The position numbers and the translations under genes were made by a program. The notes beneath the pieces are model-generated. The model was not told where the DNA came from, did no database searches, and was given only the letters and a program-made list of their open reading frames with translations. DNA of 64,000 bases from Pseudomonadota bacterium. GTDB taxonomy: Bacteria; Pseudomonadota; Gammaproteobacteria; Xanthomonadales; Ahniellaceae. Shown piece by piece: positions 8,380 to 17,496 of the stretch. Every line of letters starts with the position of its first letter. Position 1 is the first letter of the stretch. The stretch covers positions 1 through 64,000 of the forward strand of contig JALHNO010000018.1 of the NCBI GenBank assembly GCA_022843465.1. The letters are read 5' to 3'.

Positions 8380-10842
8380 TCAGAACGGCAACTTCAGATT
8401 GCTGTCCACGCTCAACAACTGGCTGCGGAAGCTGTCCTGGATCCGTTCGATGCCAATCTTGTTGACAGCGTCGAATCGCAGGACCAGACAGGGCGTGGTG
8501 TTGGAACAGCGCACCAAACCCCAGCCGTCCTTGTAGTCAGCGCGCACGCCGTCAATGGTAGTGACCCGCGCACCGGGAAACTTGGCGCGTTCGCGGAAGC
8601 GTTCCATGAAGGCGTAGTGTTCCCCTTCGTTCATCTCGATCTTCAGCTCGGGCGTGCTGACACCCTTGGGCAATTCGGCAAACACCTCTTCGGGGGACTC
8701 GTCGCGCAGGGCGAGAATTTCGAGGAGTCGCGCCGCCGAGTAGATGCCATCGTCGAATCCATACCAGCGCTCGGCGAAGAAGAAGTGCCCACTCATCTCG
8801 CCGGCCAGGGCGGCATCTTCTTCGCGCATCTTGGCCTTGATCAGGGAATGTCCCGTCTTCCACATCAGCGGGCTGCCACCGGCGCGCAGAATGACTTCAG
8901 CCAGCTGCCCGGTACATTTGACGTCATAGATCACTGCAGCGCCCGGGTTGCGTGTGAGCACATCCTGTGCGAACAGCATCAGTACACGATCAGGATAGAT
9001 GATCTCGCCGGCACGGGTGACCACACCGAGCCGGTCACCATCGCCGTCGAAGGCCAGACCGATATCGGCATCCATTCGTTTTACCGACAGGATCAGCGCA
9101 GCCAGATTGTGGGGGTCGCTGGGATCCGGATGGTGATTGGGGAAAGTGCCATCCACGTCGCAGTAGAGCTGTTCGACATCACAGCCGATGCCTTCGATGA
9201 CCTGGGGGGCGATGACGCCGGCCACACCATTGCCGGCATCGATGACGACCCTGAGTTTGCGCGAGGTCTGCACGTCCGAGACGATGCGGTCGAGATAGTC
9301 GTCCTTGACATCGACCGACTGTAGCCCGCCCATGCCGTGCGTGAGATTGCCCTCGACGATGCGGGCGAACAGCTCCTGGATGGCATCTTCGGCCAGAGTC
9401 TGGCCCCCGATGACAATCTTGAACCCATTGTAATCCGGCGGATTGTGACTGCCCGTCACCATCACGCCACTTCCGGTGTTCAGATGGTAGGTCGCAAAAT
9501 ACAGTACCGGCGTGGGCACCATGCCGACATCGATGACATCACAACCGGAGGCACGCAATCCCGCAATCAGCGCGTCGGTGAGTTGCGGCCCCGACAGCCG
9601 GCCATCGCGGGCGACACATATCTGCGAGAGTCCGCGCGCACGATTGAGTGAGCCGATTGCCTGACCGATGAGCATCGCCACCGGAGCGGTGAGCGTCTTG
9701 CCCACCACACCGCGAATGTCGTAGGCCCGAAAAATGCTGCGATCAATTGCGCCCGCAACCGCAGCCGGCACGGGCACCGGCGCGCGCGCGGCAGGCGTCG
9801 GCTGAGCATTCGGCGCATCAAGCTCCTGGACGACCATGGAGGCGTCTGCTCCGGCGTCGGTCGCCACCTTGATCTTGACCACGCGCTGCTCGAGCACCGG
9901 CGCGAATATCTCTTCGTCCTCCTTGCCCGCAGCCGACTTCCGGACCCAGCCATTCGGGAAGATGCGCTTGAAAGCAAGCGCGAACGCGCCCAGCAACGAC
10001 ACCAACGCGATGCCAAGCAAGGCGCCCAGGCTGCGGGTATCGACAAAACTGAAGATCAGGCCAGGCTTGAACAGCTCGGCACGTTGCGCGGCGACCAGAA
10101 AATGGCTCTCGGGGATCGTCGCGACCTCGCGCACACTGGCGTCACCGGAAAGCGTCTCGCCGCCAATCCGGCGCAGAGTCCACTCTGAGCCCTTGCTCGA
10201 GCCCTGCCGCAGTTCGAGTGTACCGCCCAATGCAAAATCGCCGAGCGCGGCCAGCACTTCGTCCAACGGCACCAGCGTGTAGGCATAGGCAATCACGATG
10301 TCACCCTGACGCACTGGCTGCGCCATTGCCAGGCACTCGCCGGCACCGGTTGCACAATGGTGTGCCTGCGCACGCGCTGGCCCATTGCTGCCGCGGGACT
10401 CTGCCAACACGTCAGCCTTGGCGTAGCCGAACACGGCAAGGTCCGCATCAACCAGTTCGGGCAGCTCGGGCGAGAAGAACTCGGCATGGTCCAGCCTGGG
10501 AATGCGCGCCTTCAACAGCTGTGCTGCGGTTGTGCCGCGGTCAGGATCGGGCGTCATCAGCGCAGCGCGGATGGCGTCATCCGCCAGCGCAGCCGAAAGA
10601 GCGTTCTGCTCGGTTGCCACCAGGCGAGCGATCCGGGCGACCGCCTGGTCACGGTCGCTGACCAATCCGGCCATCGCCTGATTCTCCAACCAGACCATGA
10701 CTGCCTGAAACCCGCACAAGCCCGCCACACCCAGCATCAGACTGAATCCAATGGTCATGCCCAGCCGTTGGAAATTGAGTCCATCGGCCTTGCCCGACAT
10801 GGCCGATTGGAGTGCAGTCTGCTTCTTGTTGAAACTGAGCAT
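8380..10842 (-). CDS. algC: Membrane-anchored phosphomannomutase/phosphoglucomutase
   Basis: Interconverts mannose- or glucose-1- and 6-phosphates for exopolysaccharide, LPS and rhamnolipid precursors. The mutase domain covers roughly 365-820 and has the phospho-Ser loop TGSHNPPDYNG (about 461), the metal loop DGDGDRLG and the sugar loop GEMSGHFFF. Ahead of it lie a membrane helix (about 28-50), some 220 residues likely facing the periplasm, a second helix (about 270-288) and a Pro/Ala linker. The long two-helix form is known from pseudomonads and xanthomonads. Last gene of the coaBC-dut-algC unit, 14 bp after dut. Confidence 0.94.
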   Translation of the reverse strand: MLSFNKKQTALQSAMSGKADGLNFQRLGMTIGFSLMLGVAGLCGFQAVMVWLENQAMAGLVSDRDQAVARIARLVATEQNALSAALADDAIRAALMTPDPDRGTTAAQLLKARIPRLDHAEFFSPELPELVDADLAVFGYAKADVLAESRGSNGPARAQAHHCATGAGECLAMAQPVRQGDIVIAYAYTLVPLDEVLAALGDFALGGTLELRQGSSKGSEWTLRRIGGETLSGDASVREVATIPESHFLVAAQRAELFKPGLIFSFVDTRSLGALLGIALVSLLGAFALAFKRIFPNGWVRKSAAGKEDEEIFAPVLEQRVVKIKVATDAGADASMVVQELDAPNAQPTPAARAPVPVPAAVAGAIDRSIFRAYDIRGVVGKTLTAPVAMLIGQAIGSLNRARGLSQICVARDGRLSGPQLTDALIAGLRASGCDVIDVGMVPTPVLYFATYHLNTGSGVMVTGSHNPPDYNGFKIVIGGQTLAEDAIQELFARIVEGNLTHGMGGLQSVDVKDDYLDRIVSDVQTSRKLRVVIDAGNGVAGVIAPQVIEGIGCDVEQLYCDVDGTFPNHHPDPSDPHNLAALILSVKRMDADIGLAFDGDGDRLGVVTRAGEIIYPDRVLMLFAQDVLTRNPGAAVIYDVKCTGQLAEVILRAGGSPLMWKTGHSLIKAKMREEDAALAGEMSGHFFFAERWYGFDDGIYSAARLLEILALRDESPEEVFAELPKGVSTPELKIEMNEGEHYAFMERFRERAKFPGARVTTIDGVRADYKDGWGLVRCSNTTPCLVLRFDAVNKIGIERIQDSFRSQLLSVDSNLKLPF

Positions 10843-10856
10843 AGGATTTCCTTGGA

Positions 10857-11315
10857 TCAGCTGCGTCCAGTATGGCCAAATCCGCCGGCCCCGCGGGAAC
10901 TCTGCGAGAAGGCGTCCACCACACGGAAGCGAGCCCGGACTATGGGCAGGATCACCAGCTGGGCAATTCGATCCCCTGGCTCAATGGTAAAGGGCTCGGC
11001 CGAGCGGTTCCAGCAAGAAACCATCAATGGCCCCTGATAGTCGGCGTCGATCAGTCCGACCAGGTTGCCGAGCACGATGCCGTGACGATGCCCCAACCCG
11101 GACCTCGGCAGAATGATGGCCGCCAAGCCAGGATCAGCGATGTGCAGCGCCATCCCGGTGGGGATCAGTTGGCAATCACCCGGCGCCAGGCGGGTCGACG
11201 CCGCGACCATCGCGCGCAGGTCCAGGCCGGCGGAGTCCTCGGTAGCGTAGTCCGGCAGCGGAAATTCGGTGCCGAGACGGGGATCGAGCACGCGCAGGTC
11301 AATCGCCACGTTCAT
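10857..11315 (-). CDS. dut: dUTP diphosphatase
   Basis: Hydrolyses dUTP to dUMP, keeping uracil out of DNA and feeding thymidylate synthesis. The 152-residue trimeric-type enzyme has all five motifs, including AGLDLRA (1), [10 protein letters not shown] (2), GLIDADYQG (3), GDRIAQLV (4) and the C-terminal [10 protein letters not shown] (5) that closes over the substrate. The start at ATG 11315 overlaps the coaBC stop by 4 bp; the reading frame upstream of it is coaBC shadow. Confidence 0.97.
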   Translation of the reverse strand: MNVAIDLRVLDPRLGTEFPLPDYATEDSAGLDLRAMVAASTRLAPGDCQLIPTGMALHIADPGLAAIILPRSGLGHRHGIVLGNLVGLIDADYQGPLMVSCWNRSAEPFTIEPGDRIAQLVILPIVRARFRVVDAFSQSSRGAGGFGHTGRS

Positions 11316-12529
11316 GGCCGCGGTTCCCCGCAATGGGCACGCGAAGCGATCACCGCGAGCAATTGACGCGCAATTTCCGGCTTCGGCGCGTGCTGCAGCG
11401 CGTGCTGACCTCCCGCCCAAAGCAGGGTGATCTCATTGCAATCGGCTTCGAAGCCGCTGCCCTCTATTCCGATCAGGTTGGCACAGATCATATCGAGACG
11501 CTTGCGCTCCAGCTTGGCGCGGGCATGCTGCAGAAGATCGTCGGTCTCCGCAGCAAATCCGACAACGAACGGCCGCTTCGGCAGACCGGCGACCTCGGCA
11601 ACAATGTCGGGATTGGGCAACAGCCCGAGTGCAAGGCTGTCTCCGCTGCGCTTGATCTTGCGCGTCTTGGGATCAGCCGGCCGGTAGTCGGCGATAGCGG
11701 CCGCCGCGATGAACACATCGCAATGGGCAACCTCGTCGAGCACGGCAGCGCGCATCTGGGCGGCACTGCGCACATTGATCCGGCGAACGCCTGCCGGCGT
11801 TTCCAACTGCACCGGGCCGGCGATCAGGGTGGTGATGGCGCCCATTCGCGCCGCCTCGGCAGCGATCGCGAAGCCCATCCGGCCGGAGCTGCGGTTGCCA
11901 ATGAAGCGTGCCGGATCGATGTCTTCGTAAGTGGGACCGGCGTTGATCAGGACGCGGCAACCCTGCAACAGGGGTGCGGTCGAACCGGGCCAATGCGCCA
12001 GCAGATGCTCAATGATCTGCTCGGGCTCGGCCATCCGCCCGGCTCCCGTTTCGCCGCAGGCCTGGGGGCCATCGACCGGGCCGATGCAGCGGACGCCACG
12101 CGCCGCCAGCAATTCTGCATTGCTCTGGGTCGCGGCATTGGCCCACATCAGGCGGTTCATTGCCGGCGCCAGCACGATCGGGGCTGTGCTCGCCAGGCAG
12201 ATCGTACTGAGCAGATCGGGGGCCAGACCATGCGCCAGCCTCGCCATGAAATCGGCACTGGCGGGCGCGATCAGGATCAGGTCTGCCCAGCGCGCCAGTT
12301 CGATATGGCCCATGGCCGCCTCGGCCCCTGAGTCGAACAGTTCGGTCCGCACCGGGCGCCCTGAAAGCGCCTGGAAGCTCAGGGGCGCCACGAATTGCTG
12401 CGCCGAGTCGGTCATCACGACCTGTACTTCGACGTCATGATCGGCCAGCCGACGGGTCAGCTCACAGGCCTTGTAGGCCGCGATGCCACCCGTGACACCC
12501 AGCACCACGCGTTTTTTGCTACCCGCCAT
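11312..12529 (-). CDS. coaBC: Bifunctional phosphopantothenoylcysteine decarboxylase/synthetase
   Basis: Catalyses two successive steps of coenzyme A synthesis: joining cysteine to 4'-phosphopantothenate, then decarboxylation. The N-terminal flavoprotein half opens with [14 protein letters not shown] and has PAMNRLMW; the C-terminal synthetase half has [19 protein letters not shown] and the K-x-K-K-like IKRSGD segment. The 405-residue length is standard. The start is ATG 12529 (MAGSKKR); an open frame continues upstream against radC but has no matching protein features. It leads the coaBC-dut-algC operon. Confidence 0.96.
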   Translation of the reverse strand: MAGSKKRVVLGVTGGIAAYKACELTRRLADHDVEVQVVMTDSAQQFVAPLSFQALSGRPVRTELFDSGAEAAMGHIELARWADLILIAPASADFMARLAHGLAPDLLSTICLASTAPIVLAPAMNRLMWANAATQSNAELLAARGVRCIGPVDGPQACGETGAGRMAEPEQIIEHLLAHWPGSTAPLLQGCRVLINAGPTYEDIDPARFIGNRSSGRMGFAIAAEAARMGAITTLIAGPVQLETPAGVRRINVRSAAQMRAAVLDEVAHCDVFIAAAAIADYRPADPKTRKIKRSGDSLALGLLPNPDIVAEVAGLPKRPFVVGFAAETDDLLQHARAKLERKRLDMICANLIGIEGSGFEADCNEITLLWAGGQHALQHAPKPEIARQLLAVIASRAHCGEPRP

Positions 12530-12650
12530 TGAGCTCACACCGGATTCGCCTTGGGGAAATCCGAAATATCTTAGCGGCTGCAGCGGCAGAATCTGGCGAT
12601 CGGCGCACTGCTGTCCAGATATTTTGCAGTCCCGAGCCAAGGATGAGCCG

Positions 12651-13325
12651 ATGCGCCTGACCGAACTGCCTGACCAGGACCGCCCACGCGAGCGCATGCT
12701 CAGGCTGGGCGCGACCGCACTTTCCGATGCCGAACTGCTGGCCCTGTTCCTGCGCACGGGCCTGCAGGGACTGAATGCGGTCGAGCTTGCCCAGCAACTG
12801 CTCAACCAGCACCGCGGCCTGGCGGGCCTGCTCGCCATGGAACCGACTGAACTGTTGAAGGCCCATGGCCTGGGGCCGGCGCGCGCCTGCCAGATGCTGG
12901 CTGCGCTGGAACTTGGGCGCCGATTCCTGGAGTCGCAACTGCGGCACGAGTCGGTACTCAGCGATCCGCAGCGCGCCGGCGAGTTCATCGCGCTGAAGCT
13001 CAGGAACTACCCCAACGAGGTGTTCGCGGTGGCCTTCCTCGATTCCCAACATCGCTTGCTGGCCTTCGAGGAGCTGTTCCGCGGCAGCATCAGCAGTACC
13101 GAGGTGCATCCGCGCGAACTGATGCGGCGCGCGCTCGCGCACAATGCCGCCGCGGTGATCCTGGCGCACAATCATCCCTCGGGCGTCAGCGAACCCAGCC
13201 AGGCCGATCGCATCCTGACAGGCAGAATCGTGGAGACCCTGGGCCTGATCGGTGTCCGCGTGCTCGACCACCTGATCGTGGGTCATGGCCGGCCGACCTC
13301 ACTCGCCGAGCGCGGAATGTTGTAG
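12651..13325 (+). CDS. radC: RadC family JAB-domain protein
   Basis: A 224-residue protein with an N-terminal helix-hairpin-helix region and a C-terminal JAB/MPN metalloprotease-like domain. The zinc motif is intact: HAREL-like segment VHPREL, then AVILAHNHPSG and the Asp in DRILTGRI. Named for a supposed role in DNA repair, which is disputed for this family. ATG 12651 has AAGGA 8 bases upstream. It is divergent from coaBC, the usual arrangement in gammaproteobacteria. Confidence 0.95.
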   Translation: MRLTELPDQDRPRERMLRLGATALSDAELLALFLRTGLQGLNAVELAQQLLNQHRGLAGLLAMEPTELLKAHGLGPARACQMLAALELGRRFLESQLRHESVLSDPQRAGEFIALKLRNYPNEVFAVAFLDSQHRLLAFEELFRGSISSTEVHPRELMRRALAHNAAAVILAHNHPSGVSEPSQADRILTGRIVETLGLIGVRVLDHLIVGHGRPTSLAERGML

Positions 13326-13409
13326 CCGCGCCGGCACTGGCGCGGGTCGCTGGTGCCGGTCCGGACTCTGCTGCGCGGCAACAGATTTCCCCAGCCGCCC
13401 CGGCTTGCC

Positions 13410-13415
13410 TATACT
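13410..13415 (+). promoter_or_regulatory. -10 box for the HD-domain gene
   Basis: CTATACTG contains TATACT, five of six matches to consensus. A weak TTTCCC (13386-13391) sits 18 bp upstream as -35. Transcription would begin near 13422, which makes the GTG at 13455 the first usable start for the next gene. Confidence 0.4.
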
Positions 13416-13454
13416 GCGCCGAACGAGCCAGGAGCGGGGCGACGCCCGAGTCGA

Positions 13455-14522
13455 GTGATCAGCGGTCTTGACCAGAACTTTCCACCCGATGCGGTGGAAC
13501 TTCAGCTCGCTGACCCGGCCCAGGCCCGACGCGAGATCGAGTCTCGCCGCGCCGATATTCTGCTGTTGCTGGCTCAGCGACGCGGTGTTCTTGCCGATGC
13601 CTTCGGCGCTGAAACAGCCTGGCAATGGGACAAGGCCGAGGCCGCGCTTTGTCTGAGCCTGTGCCGGTTGGCGTTGCGACATGGCCGCTTTGGACGCGAT
13701 TTCCACCAGTATCACAACGAATCGCATGCCCTCGAACTGCTCGAACGGCGGCTCGGTCGGATGATCGGCCAGCTCGGCCCGGAGGCCCTGAGTGGCGGTG
13801 ACTGGATCGCCCTTTCGCTGTTTGCGACTTGCCACGATCTGCGGCAGCGCGAGAACCTCGATACCGGCCATCCAATCGGCAGCAACGAAGCGGCCAGCAT
13901 TGCCGAAACACATCGCATCCTCGACCGCTGCGGTTTCGACCGCAACGAGGATCACGAGCTGTATCTCGCGCTCGAAGTGATGATCGCTGGCAGCACCTTT
14001 GACGCACGACCCGCGCCGATCGATCGCAGTCGCTACAACACTGCCGAGGTGATCCACACCGGAGGACCGCTGGCGCCCCATCTTGAGCGTGAGGTGGAGA
14101 AGATCAATCCTTCCTGGCGGGAGGAACCCGGCCTGCGTCGCGCGCTCGATCTCGCCCTGATCGCATCCGACCTCGACACTGCAAACGTTGGCGAGAGCTT
14201 TGTCGATCTCTGCGACAGCGCGGCTCGCCTCGCCGGCGAGCGTGAGATGCGCAGCGGGCGCTCGCTGGATCATGTCGAATCGGGCGCACCGATGCTGAGC
14301 TTTCTCAGCACAGGACAGGAGCGCTATTTCTTCGAACTGCACCGCTTCTGCTCGGAGCTTGGCGCGCGCGTATACGCTCCTGGCAAGGAAGCCAACGCCG
14401 AGAAGGTTCGCGCCCTGTCGAAACAGCTGCGCGAACGGTTTGCCGCCCAGGGTCAGCAGGCCAGCTTCACCGGAACCGAAGTGCTGGATGTCCAGCGCGA
14501 GTTGGCCTGGCAACTGCTCTGA
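13455..14522 (+). CDS. HD-domain phosphohydrolase-like protein
   Basis: A 355-residue soluble protein. An HNESH motif followed about 55 residues later by CHD, and later GSNEAASIAET, resembles the H...HD...D metal site of the HD superfamily, whose members cleave phosphoester bonds of nucleotides. The substrate cannot be read from the sequence. The frame opens at GTG 13353, but GTG 13455 is preferred because it lies after a -10 box at 13410; AGGAG at 13430 is too distant to be a normal ribosome site. No close operon partners. Confidence 0.7.
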   Translation: MISGLDQNFPPDAVELQLADPAQARREIESRRADILLLLAQRRGVLADAFGAETAWQWDKAEAALCLSLCRLALRHGRFGRDFHQYHNESHALELLERRLGRMIGQLGPEALSGGDWIALSLFATCHDLRQRENLDTGHPIGSNEAASIAETHRILDRCGFDRNEDHELYLALEVMIAGSTFDARPAPIDRSRYNTAEVIHTGGPLAPHLEREVEKINPSWREEPGLRRALDLALIASDLDTANVGESFVDLCDSAARLAGEREMRSGRSLDHVESGAPMLSFLSTGQERYFFELHRFCSELGARVYAPGKEANAEKVRALSKQLRERFAAQGQQASFTGTEVLDVQRELAWQLL

Positions 14523-14574
14523 TCGTCGACGGCCGGCAGACGGGGCGACCGGATCACACTATGAGTGCGGCTCA

Positions 14575-15141
14575 ATGAACGCGGTGGCGCGCACAAGCAA
14601 CTCGAAAGACTGGAACTTCGTCCGGATGACTGGATGGTCGATGGTGGTGCTTGCCGTCGTCGGCATACTTATGGCGCTGGTCCAGGTCGGCCTGGTCGCC
14701 TACCTGGAACATCTTGAGGTCTTCGAGTTCATTCTGGAGGCCCCCGAACTTTCCCAGGCTCCTGCCTGGCTGGGCTGGCTGCTCCGTCATCTTCTGCCTC
14801 TGTCGTGGCTACTGCTCGCGCTCTGCCTGCTCACCTTGCTTGCCGGACTGGGCCTGCTTGCCCGCCGGAGATGGGCGCTCTGGTTCAGTGTCGCCATGTT
14901 CTGGATCGGCGCCCTGGGCAATCTGGTGGGTATCGTGCTGCATGCCTGGCTGCTGCATGATTTTCGCGTGCATCTGGCCGGGCTGCCGGACTGGATCATG
15001 GATTTGATGGCGGCCAACTACTGGTCGGCGCAGATCAGCGGCGCGCTGTTCGGGCTGGTATTTGCCGCGGGTTTTGCCTGGACGGCCGTCAAATTGCAGA
15101 GCGCGCCGGTCCGGGCGGAATTCATCAGCCCGCCACCGTGA
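14575..15141 (+). CDS. Four-helix integral membrane protein of unknown function
   Basis: A 188-residue protein with four predicted membrane segments (about 22-43, 65-85, 95-120 and 148-172) and short loops. No known family was recognised. A five-codon frame (ATG 14561 to TGA 14578) overlaps the start ATG as ATGA, which may couple its translation or be chance. The chosen start removes an upstream extension that is only a shadow of the HD-domain gene. Confidence 0.7.
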   Translation: MNAVARTSNSKDWNFVRMTGWSMVVLAVVGILMALVQVGLVAYLEHLEVFEFILEAPELSQAPAWLGWLLRHLLPLSWLLLALCLLTLLAGLGLLARRRWALWFSVAMFWIGALGNLVGIVLHAWLLHDFRVHLAGLPDWIMDLMAANYWSAQISGALFGLVFAAGFAWTAVKLQSAPVRAEFISPPP

Positions 15142-15228
15142 CTTATGGCCAGCCTGCGACACCCGTTTAAACCCGACCGCCCGCAAGGGCATCTACCGGG
15201 CATATCCCACACGCGAGGAGTGCATGTC

Positions 15229-16014
15229 ATGAAGGTCCGTCCGAGTGTTTCGCTGATGCTGTTCGCGTTCTGCACAGCGACCTCGCTGTCGGTTCAGGCC
15301 GGCATGTCGCTCGAGCGCGATGAGCACAACTGCGAGGTGGAAAGCGCCTATTCGCTGAATCTCGAGGGCGAGGGCATCGCCTTCGACAGCGACAAGGCCT
15401 CGCCACGGCAGGTGCGGATCGACAGGGGACGGCTCTACATCGATGGCCGCGAGATTCCGCTCAGCGGCAGCGATCGCAGCACGATCCGCAACATCGAGGG
15501 TGAAGTCCGCCAACTCACCGCCGAAGCGGTAGTGATCGCCAGTGATGGGGTCGATCTCGCGTTTGATGCGCTCGGCGAAGTCAGCCGTGCCTTCATCGAG
15601 GACAGCAGCCGCCAGGCCAGTCTGGAGCGCAGCATGGAAAAAACCCGTAGCATCATCCAGTCGCAGATTCGCGATGCGGTGCTGCATCGCCCGTTTGATG
15701 AGCGTGCGTTCGAGGCCTTGATCGAATCCCAGGTCGAGAAGCTGGGCGCCGAACTGATCCAGATCGTGGTGGGGGAGTTTGTCCCCCGCGCCATCAACGC
15801 TGCCTTGAGCGGAGATGAAAAAGCCGTGGCCGATATCGAGGCACGCGCCCTGAAGCTTGAAGCCGATATCGAGCGCCGGATCGAGGGCAAGGCAGCCGAG
15901 ATCGAGCGGCGTGCCTTGAAGCTATGCCCGCGTGTGCGCGCCCTGGTGTCGATGCAGTCGAGCCTGGGGGTGCGCCTGGAAAACGGCGAGCGCCTGGTTC
16001 TGCTCAAGGAATAA
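15229..16014 (+). CDS. DUF2884 (YggN-like) periplasmic protein
   Basis: A 261-residue exported protein with a signal peptide (about 1-24, ending VQA), a beta-rich first half with a C-x-V pattern (NCEVESAYSLNLEG) and an acidic, helical second half with ALKLEADIERR-type repeats. It matches the general plan of DUF2884 proteins, whose role is unknown. GCGAGGAG lies 8 bases before ATG 15229, which fixes the start. It converges on the GST gene across a structured spacer. Confidence 0.8.
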   Translation: MKVRPSVSLMLFAFCTATSLSVQAGMSLERDEHNCEVESAYSLNLEGEGIAFDSDKASPRQVRIDRGRLYIDGREIPLSGSDRSTIRNIEGEVRQLTAEAVVIASDGVDLAFDALGEVSRAFIEDSSRQASLERSMEKTRSIIQSQIRDAVLHRPFDERAFEALIESQVEKLGAELIQIVVGEFVPRAINAALSGDEKAVADIEARALKLEADIERRIEGKAAEIERRALKLCPRVRALVSMQSSLGVRLENGERLVLLKE

Positions 16015-16025
16015 GTCGGCGGGGG

Positions 16026-16100
16026 CGGGGATGCCCGCCTCCAGCCTGCAACCAGACCGTTCCCGAGCGAGGGCCTGGTTGCGGGGACAACGCATCCCCG
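16026..16100. terminator. Nested double-stem element between convergent genes
   Basis: An outer 9-bp perfect stem pairs CGGGGATGC (16026-16034) with its complement at 16092-16100. Inside, GCAACCAG (16048-16055) pairs with CTGGTTGC (16075-16082). Both arms lie entirely between the stops of the DUF2884 and GST genes, so a two-way terminator is the simplest explanation, but there is no T-tract on either side. Confidence 0.45.
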
Positions 16101-16158
16101 GCAGGGCAAACACATTGACCTCAGGCGGTCGGGACTGCCATCAGACGATTGTGGTGGT

Positions 16159-16791
16159 TCATGCCCACTCGCTGAGTCCTTCGGCAGCATAGAGCTGCTT
16201 CCATGCCGGGCGCGCGCGCACCCGATCGGCCAGCACGCGACAGGCTGACCACTCCAACGCGGGCTTGGGCATGTTGCGCGACCAACGCATCAGCATGACG
16301 GCATAGATATCCAGCACCGTGTAGTGCGTCCCCAGCATGTAGGGTCCGTGCTCCTGGAGGTGCGCGTCGATGCGATCGAATGCCAGGCCGATTCGGTGCC
16401 CTGCCTCGGCCTGCACGCGCTCGCTGTTTTGTTCTCCCGCGATCTCGTGCGGGTACCACCAATGCCTGAAAGCGGGCTGCAGGGTATTGGCAAGATAGAA
16501 CATCCATTGCAGAAAGCCCTGCCGCCCCGCCGACTCCGGCGCCGGCGCCAACCCCGCCTCCGGGTGACGTTCGGCCAAAATCATCAGCAAGGCGGCGGCT
16601 TCGGTGACAGGAGCGCCATCGATCATCAGGGTCGGCACTACGCCTGCAGGATTGAGCGCGAGGTATTCGGGACGCTTCTGCTCACCCGCCTTCAGATCGA
16701 GCGCGATCAGTTCGAAGTCAGCCCTGAGTTCGATCAGGGCCAGGTGAACACAAAGACTGGCTGCACCGGGTGCGTAATAGAGCTTGTACAT
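16159..16791 (-). CDS. Glutathione S-transferase family protein
   Basis: A 210-residue protein with the two-domain GST layout: a thioredoxin-like N-terminal half with YYAPGAASLCVHLAL, the cis-Pro motif AGVVPTL and the glutathione-binding E-A (TEAAALLMIL), then an all-helical half. The Tyr/Ser pattern near the N-terminus resembles beta-class and related bacterial enzymes. Conjugation of electrophiles or peroxide reduction are possible roles. ATG 16791 has GGAGG 4 bases upstream. Divergent from the flotillin operon. Confidence 0.92.
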   Translation of the reverse strand: MYKLYYAPGAASLCVHLALIELRADFELIALDLKAGEQKRPEYLALNPAGVVPTLMIDGAPVTEAAALLMILAERHPEAGLAPAPESAGRQGFLQWMFYLANTLQPAFRHWWYPHEIAGEQNSERVQAEAGHRIGLAFDRIDAHLQEHGPYMLGTHYTVLDIYAVMLMRWSRNMPKPALEWSACRVLADRVRARPAWKQLYAAEGLSEWA

Positions 16792-16837
16792 GGAGCCTCC
16801 AACGGGACGGGGGAGCCCGCAAGATGGCGCCCCACAC

Positions 16838-16851
16838 GCAAGCTTGCAAGC
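16838..16851. promoter_or_regulatory. Overlapping palindromes between gst and the flotillin operon
   Basis: GCAAGCTTGCAAGC holds two interlocked 10-bp palindromes (16838-16847 and 16842-16851). It lies 47 bp upstream of the GST start and 34 bp outside the -10-proximal part of the divergent promoter, a suitable place for an operator. No regulator gene for it is evident. Confidence 0.3.
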
Positions 16852-16871
16852 GACTTCCCGGACCAGGGCTC

Positions 16872-16900
16872 TTGACACGGCGTTCACGCCTGGCTAGATT
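16872..16900 (+). promoter_or_regulatory. Sigma70 promoter of the flotillin operon
   Basis: A perfect -35 TTGACA (16872-16877), a 17-bp spacer and -10 TAGATT (16895-16900; four of six). Transcription should start near 16907, leaving a leader of only about 23 nt before ATG 16930. This is one of the best promoter matches in the window. Confidence 0.7.
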
Positions 16901-16904
16901 GCAC

Positions 16905-16930
16905 TACAAATGGTTTCATTGGAATTTGTA
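16905..16930 (+). promoter_or_regulatory. Inverted repeat over the start site and start codon
   Basis: TACAAAT (16905-16911) and ATTTGTA (16924-16930) are perfect 7-bp arms around a 12-bp spacer. The left arm covers the expected transcription start; the right arm flanks the GGAA ribosome site (16921-16924) and ends on the A of the start ATG. As DNA it is placed as an operator; as RNA the whole leader would fold into one hairpin hiding the ribosome site. The first gene encodes a ribbon-helix-helix-like protein, so autoregulation is likely. Confidence 0.55.
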
Positions 16931-17454
16931 TGTCAGTCAAAACGATTCAATTGTCGGTGCGCATCAGCGAGGAAGACGCCGAATTCCTGGCGGATTTCGA
17001 AGTGGCCGGCGCTCAGACGCCCAGTGAAAAGCTGCGCCATCTGATTGCCGAGGCGCGTCAGCGCCGCGATCAGGGTCGCAGCTACGAAGCAGCGCTCGGT
17101 CTGGTGCGCGACCTGCTGGAACCCGTCGCGCAAACCCTGCGCGCACGCGAACTGGTTACCCGGCAGCGCTCGGAAATGATCTCGGACACGCTCTACTGGC
17201 TGCCCGACCTGGTCGCCTTCCTGATCGCCGGCCCCGGCGCAACCGGGGTGAATGCCGATGGCCGTGAACTGGTCGAGTTCGAGGCCGGTGTCGCGCACCG
17301 GATCTTCCGTTTCACTGACGCCATGCTGCGGCTGGCGGTGACCAGCAAGGCACCCTGTTACAACCCTGATGTCGTCGCCGCCCATATGGGTGGCACACTG
17401 GAACTGGCCAAACTGATACTGGAACAAAGCCGCAAGGCATCGCCTTCGGCCTGA
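16930..17454 (+). CDS. Ribbon-helix-helix-like protein heading the flotillin operon
   Basis: A 174-residue cytoplasmic protein. The N-terminus (strand KTIQLSVRIS, helix EEDAEFLADFE, helix TPSEKLRHLIAEARQRR) has the ribbon-helix-helix pattern of CopG-type regulators. The remaining 125 residues are helical and match nothing known to me; a segment near residues 88-104 (YWLPDLVAFLIAG) is hydrophobic. It is followed 42 bp later by the YqiJ-like gene. Either a regulator of the operon or a cytoplasmic partner of the flotillin system. Confidence 0.7.
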   Translation: MSVKTIQLSVRISEEDAEFLADFEVAGAQTPSEKLRHLIAEARQRRDQGRSYEAALGLVRDLLEPVAQTLRARELVTRQRSEMISDTLYWLPDLVAFLIAGPGATGVNADGRELVEFEAGVAHRIFRFTDAMLRLAVTSKAPCYNPDVVAAHMGGTLELAKLILEQSRKASPSA

Positions 17455-17496
17455 TGGCACGACCCCACAAGGCAGCACTCTGCCGGGAGCAATGCA

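Noticed and set aside
12530-12988. N-terminal extension of coaBC
   Set aside because: The open frame upstream of ATG 12529 is the antisense shadow of radC, Ser/Arg-rich, and not part of the CoaBC family.
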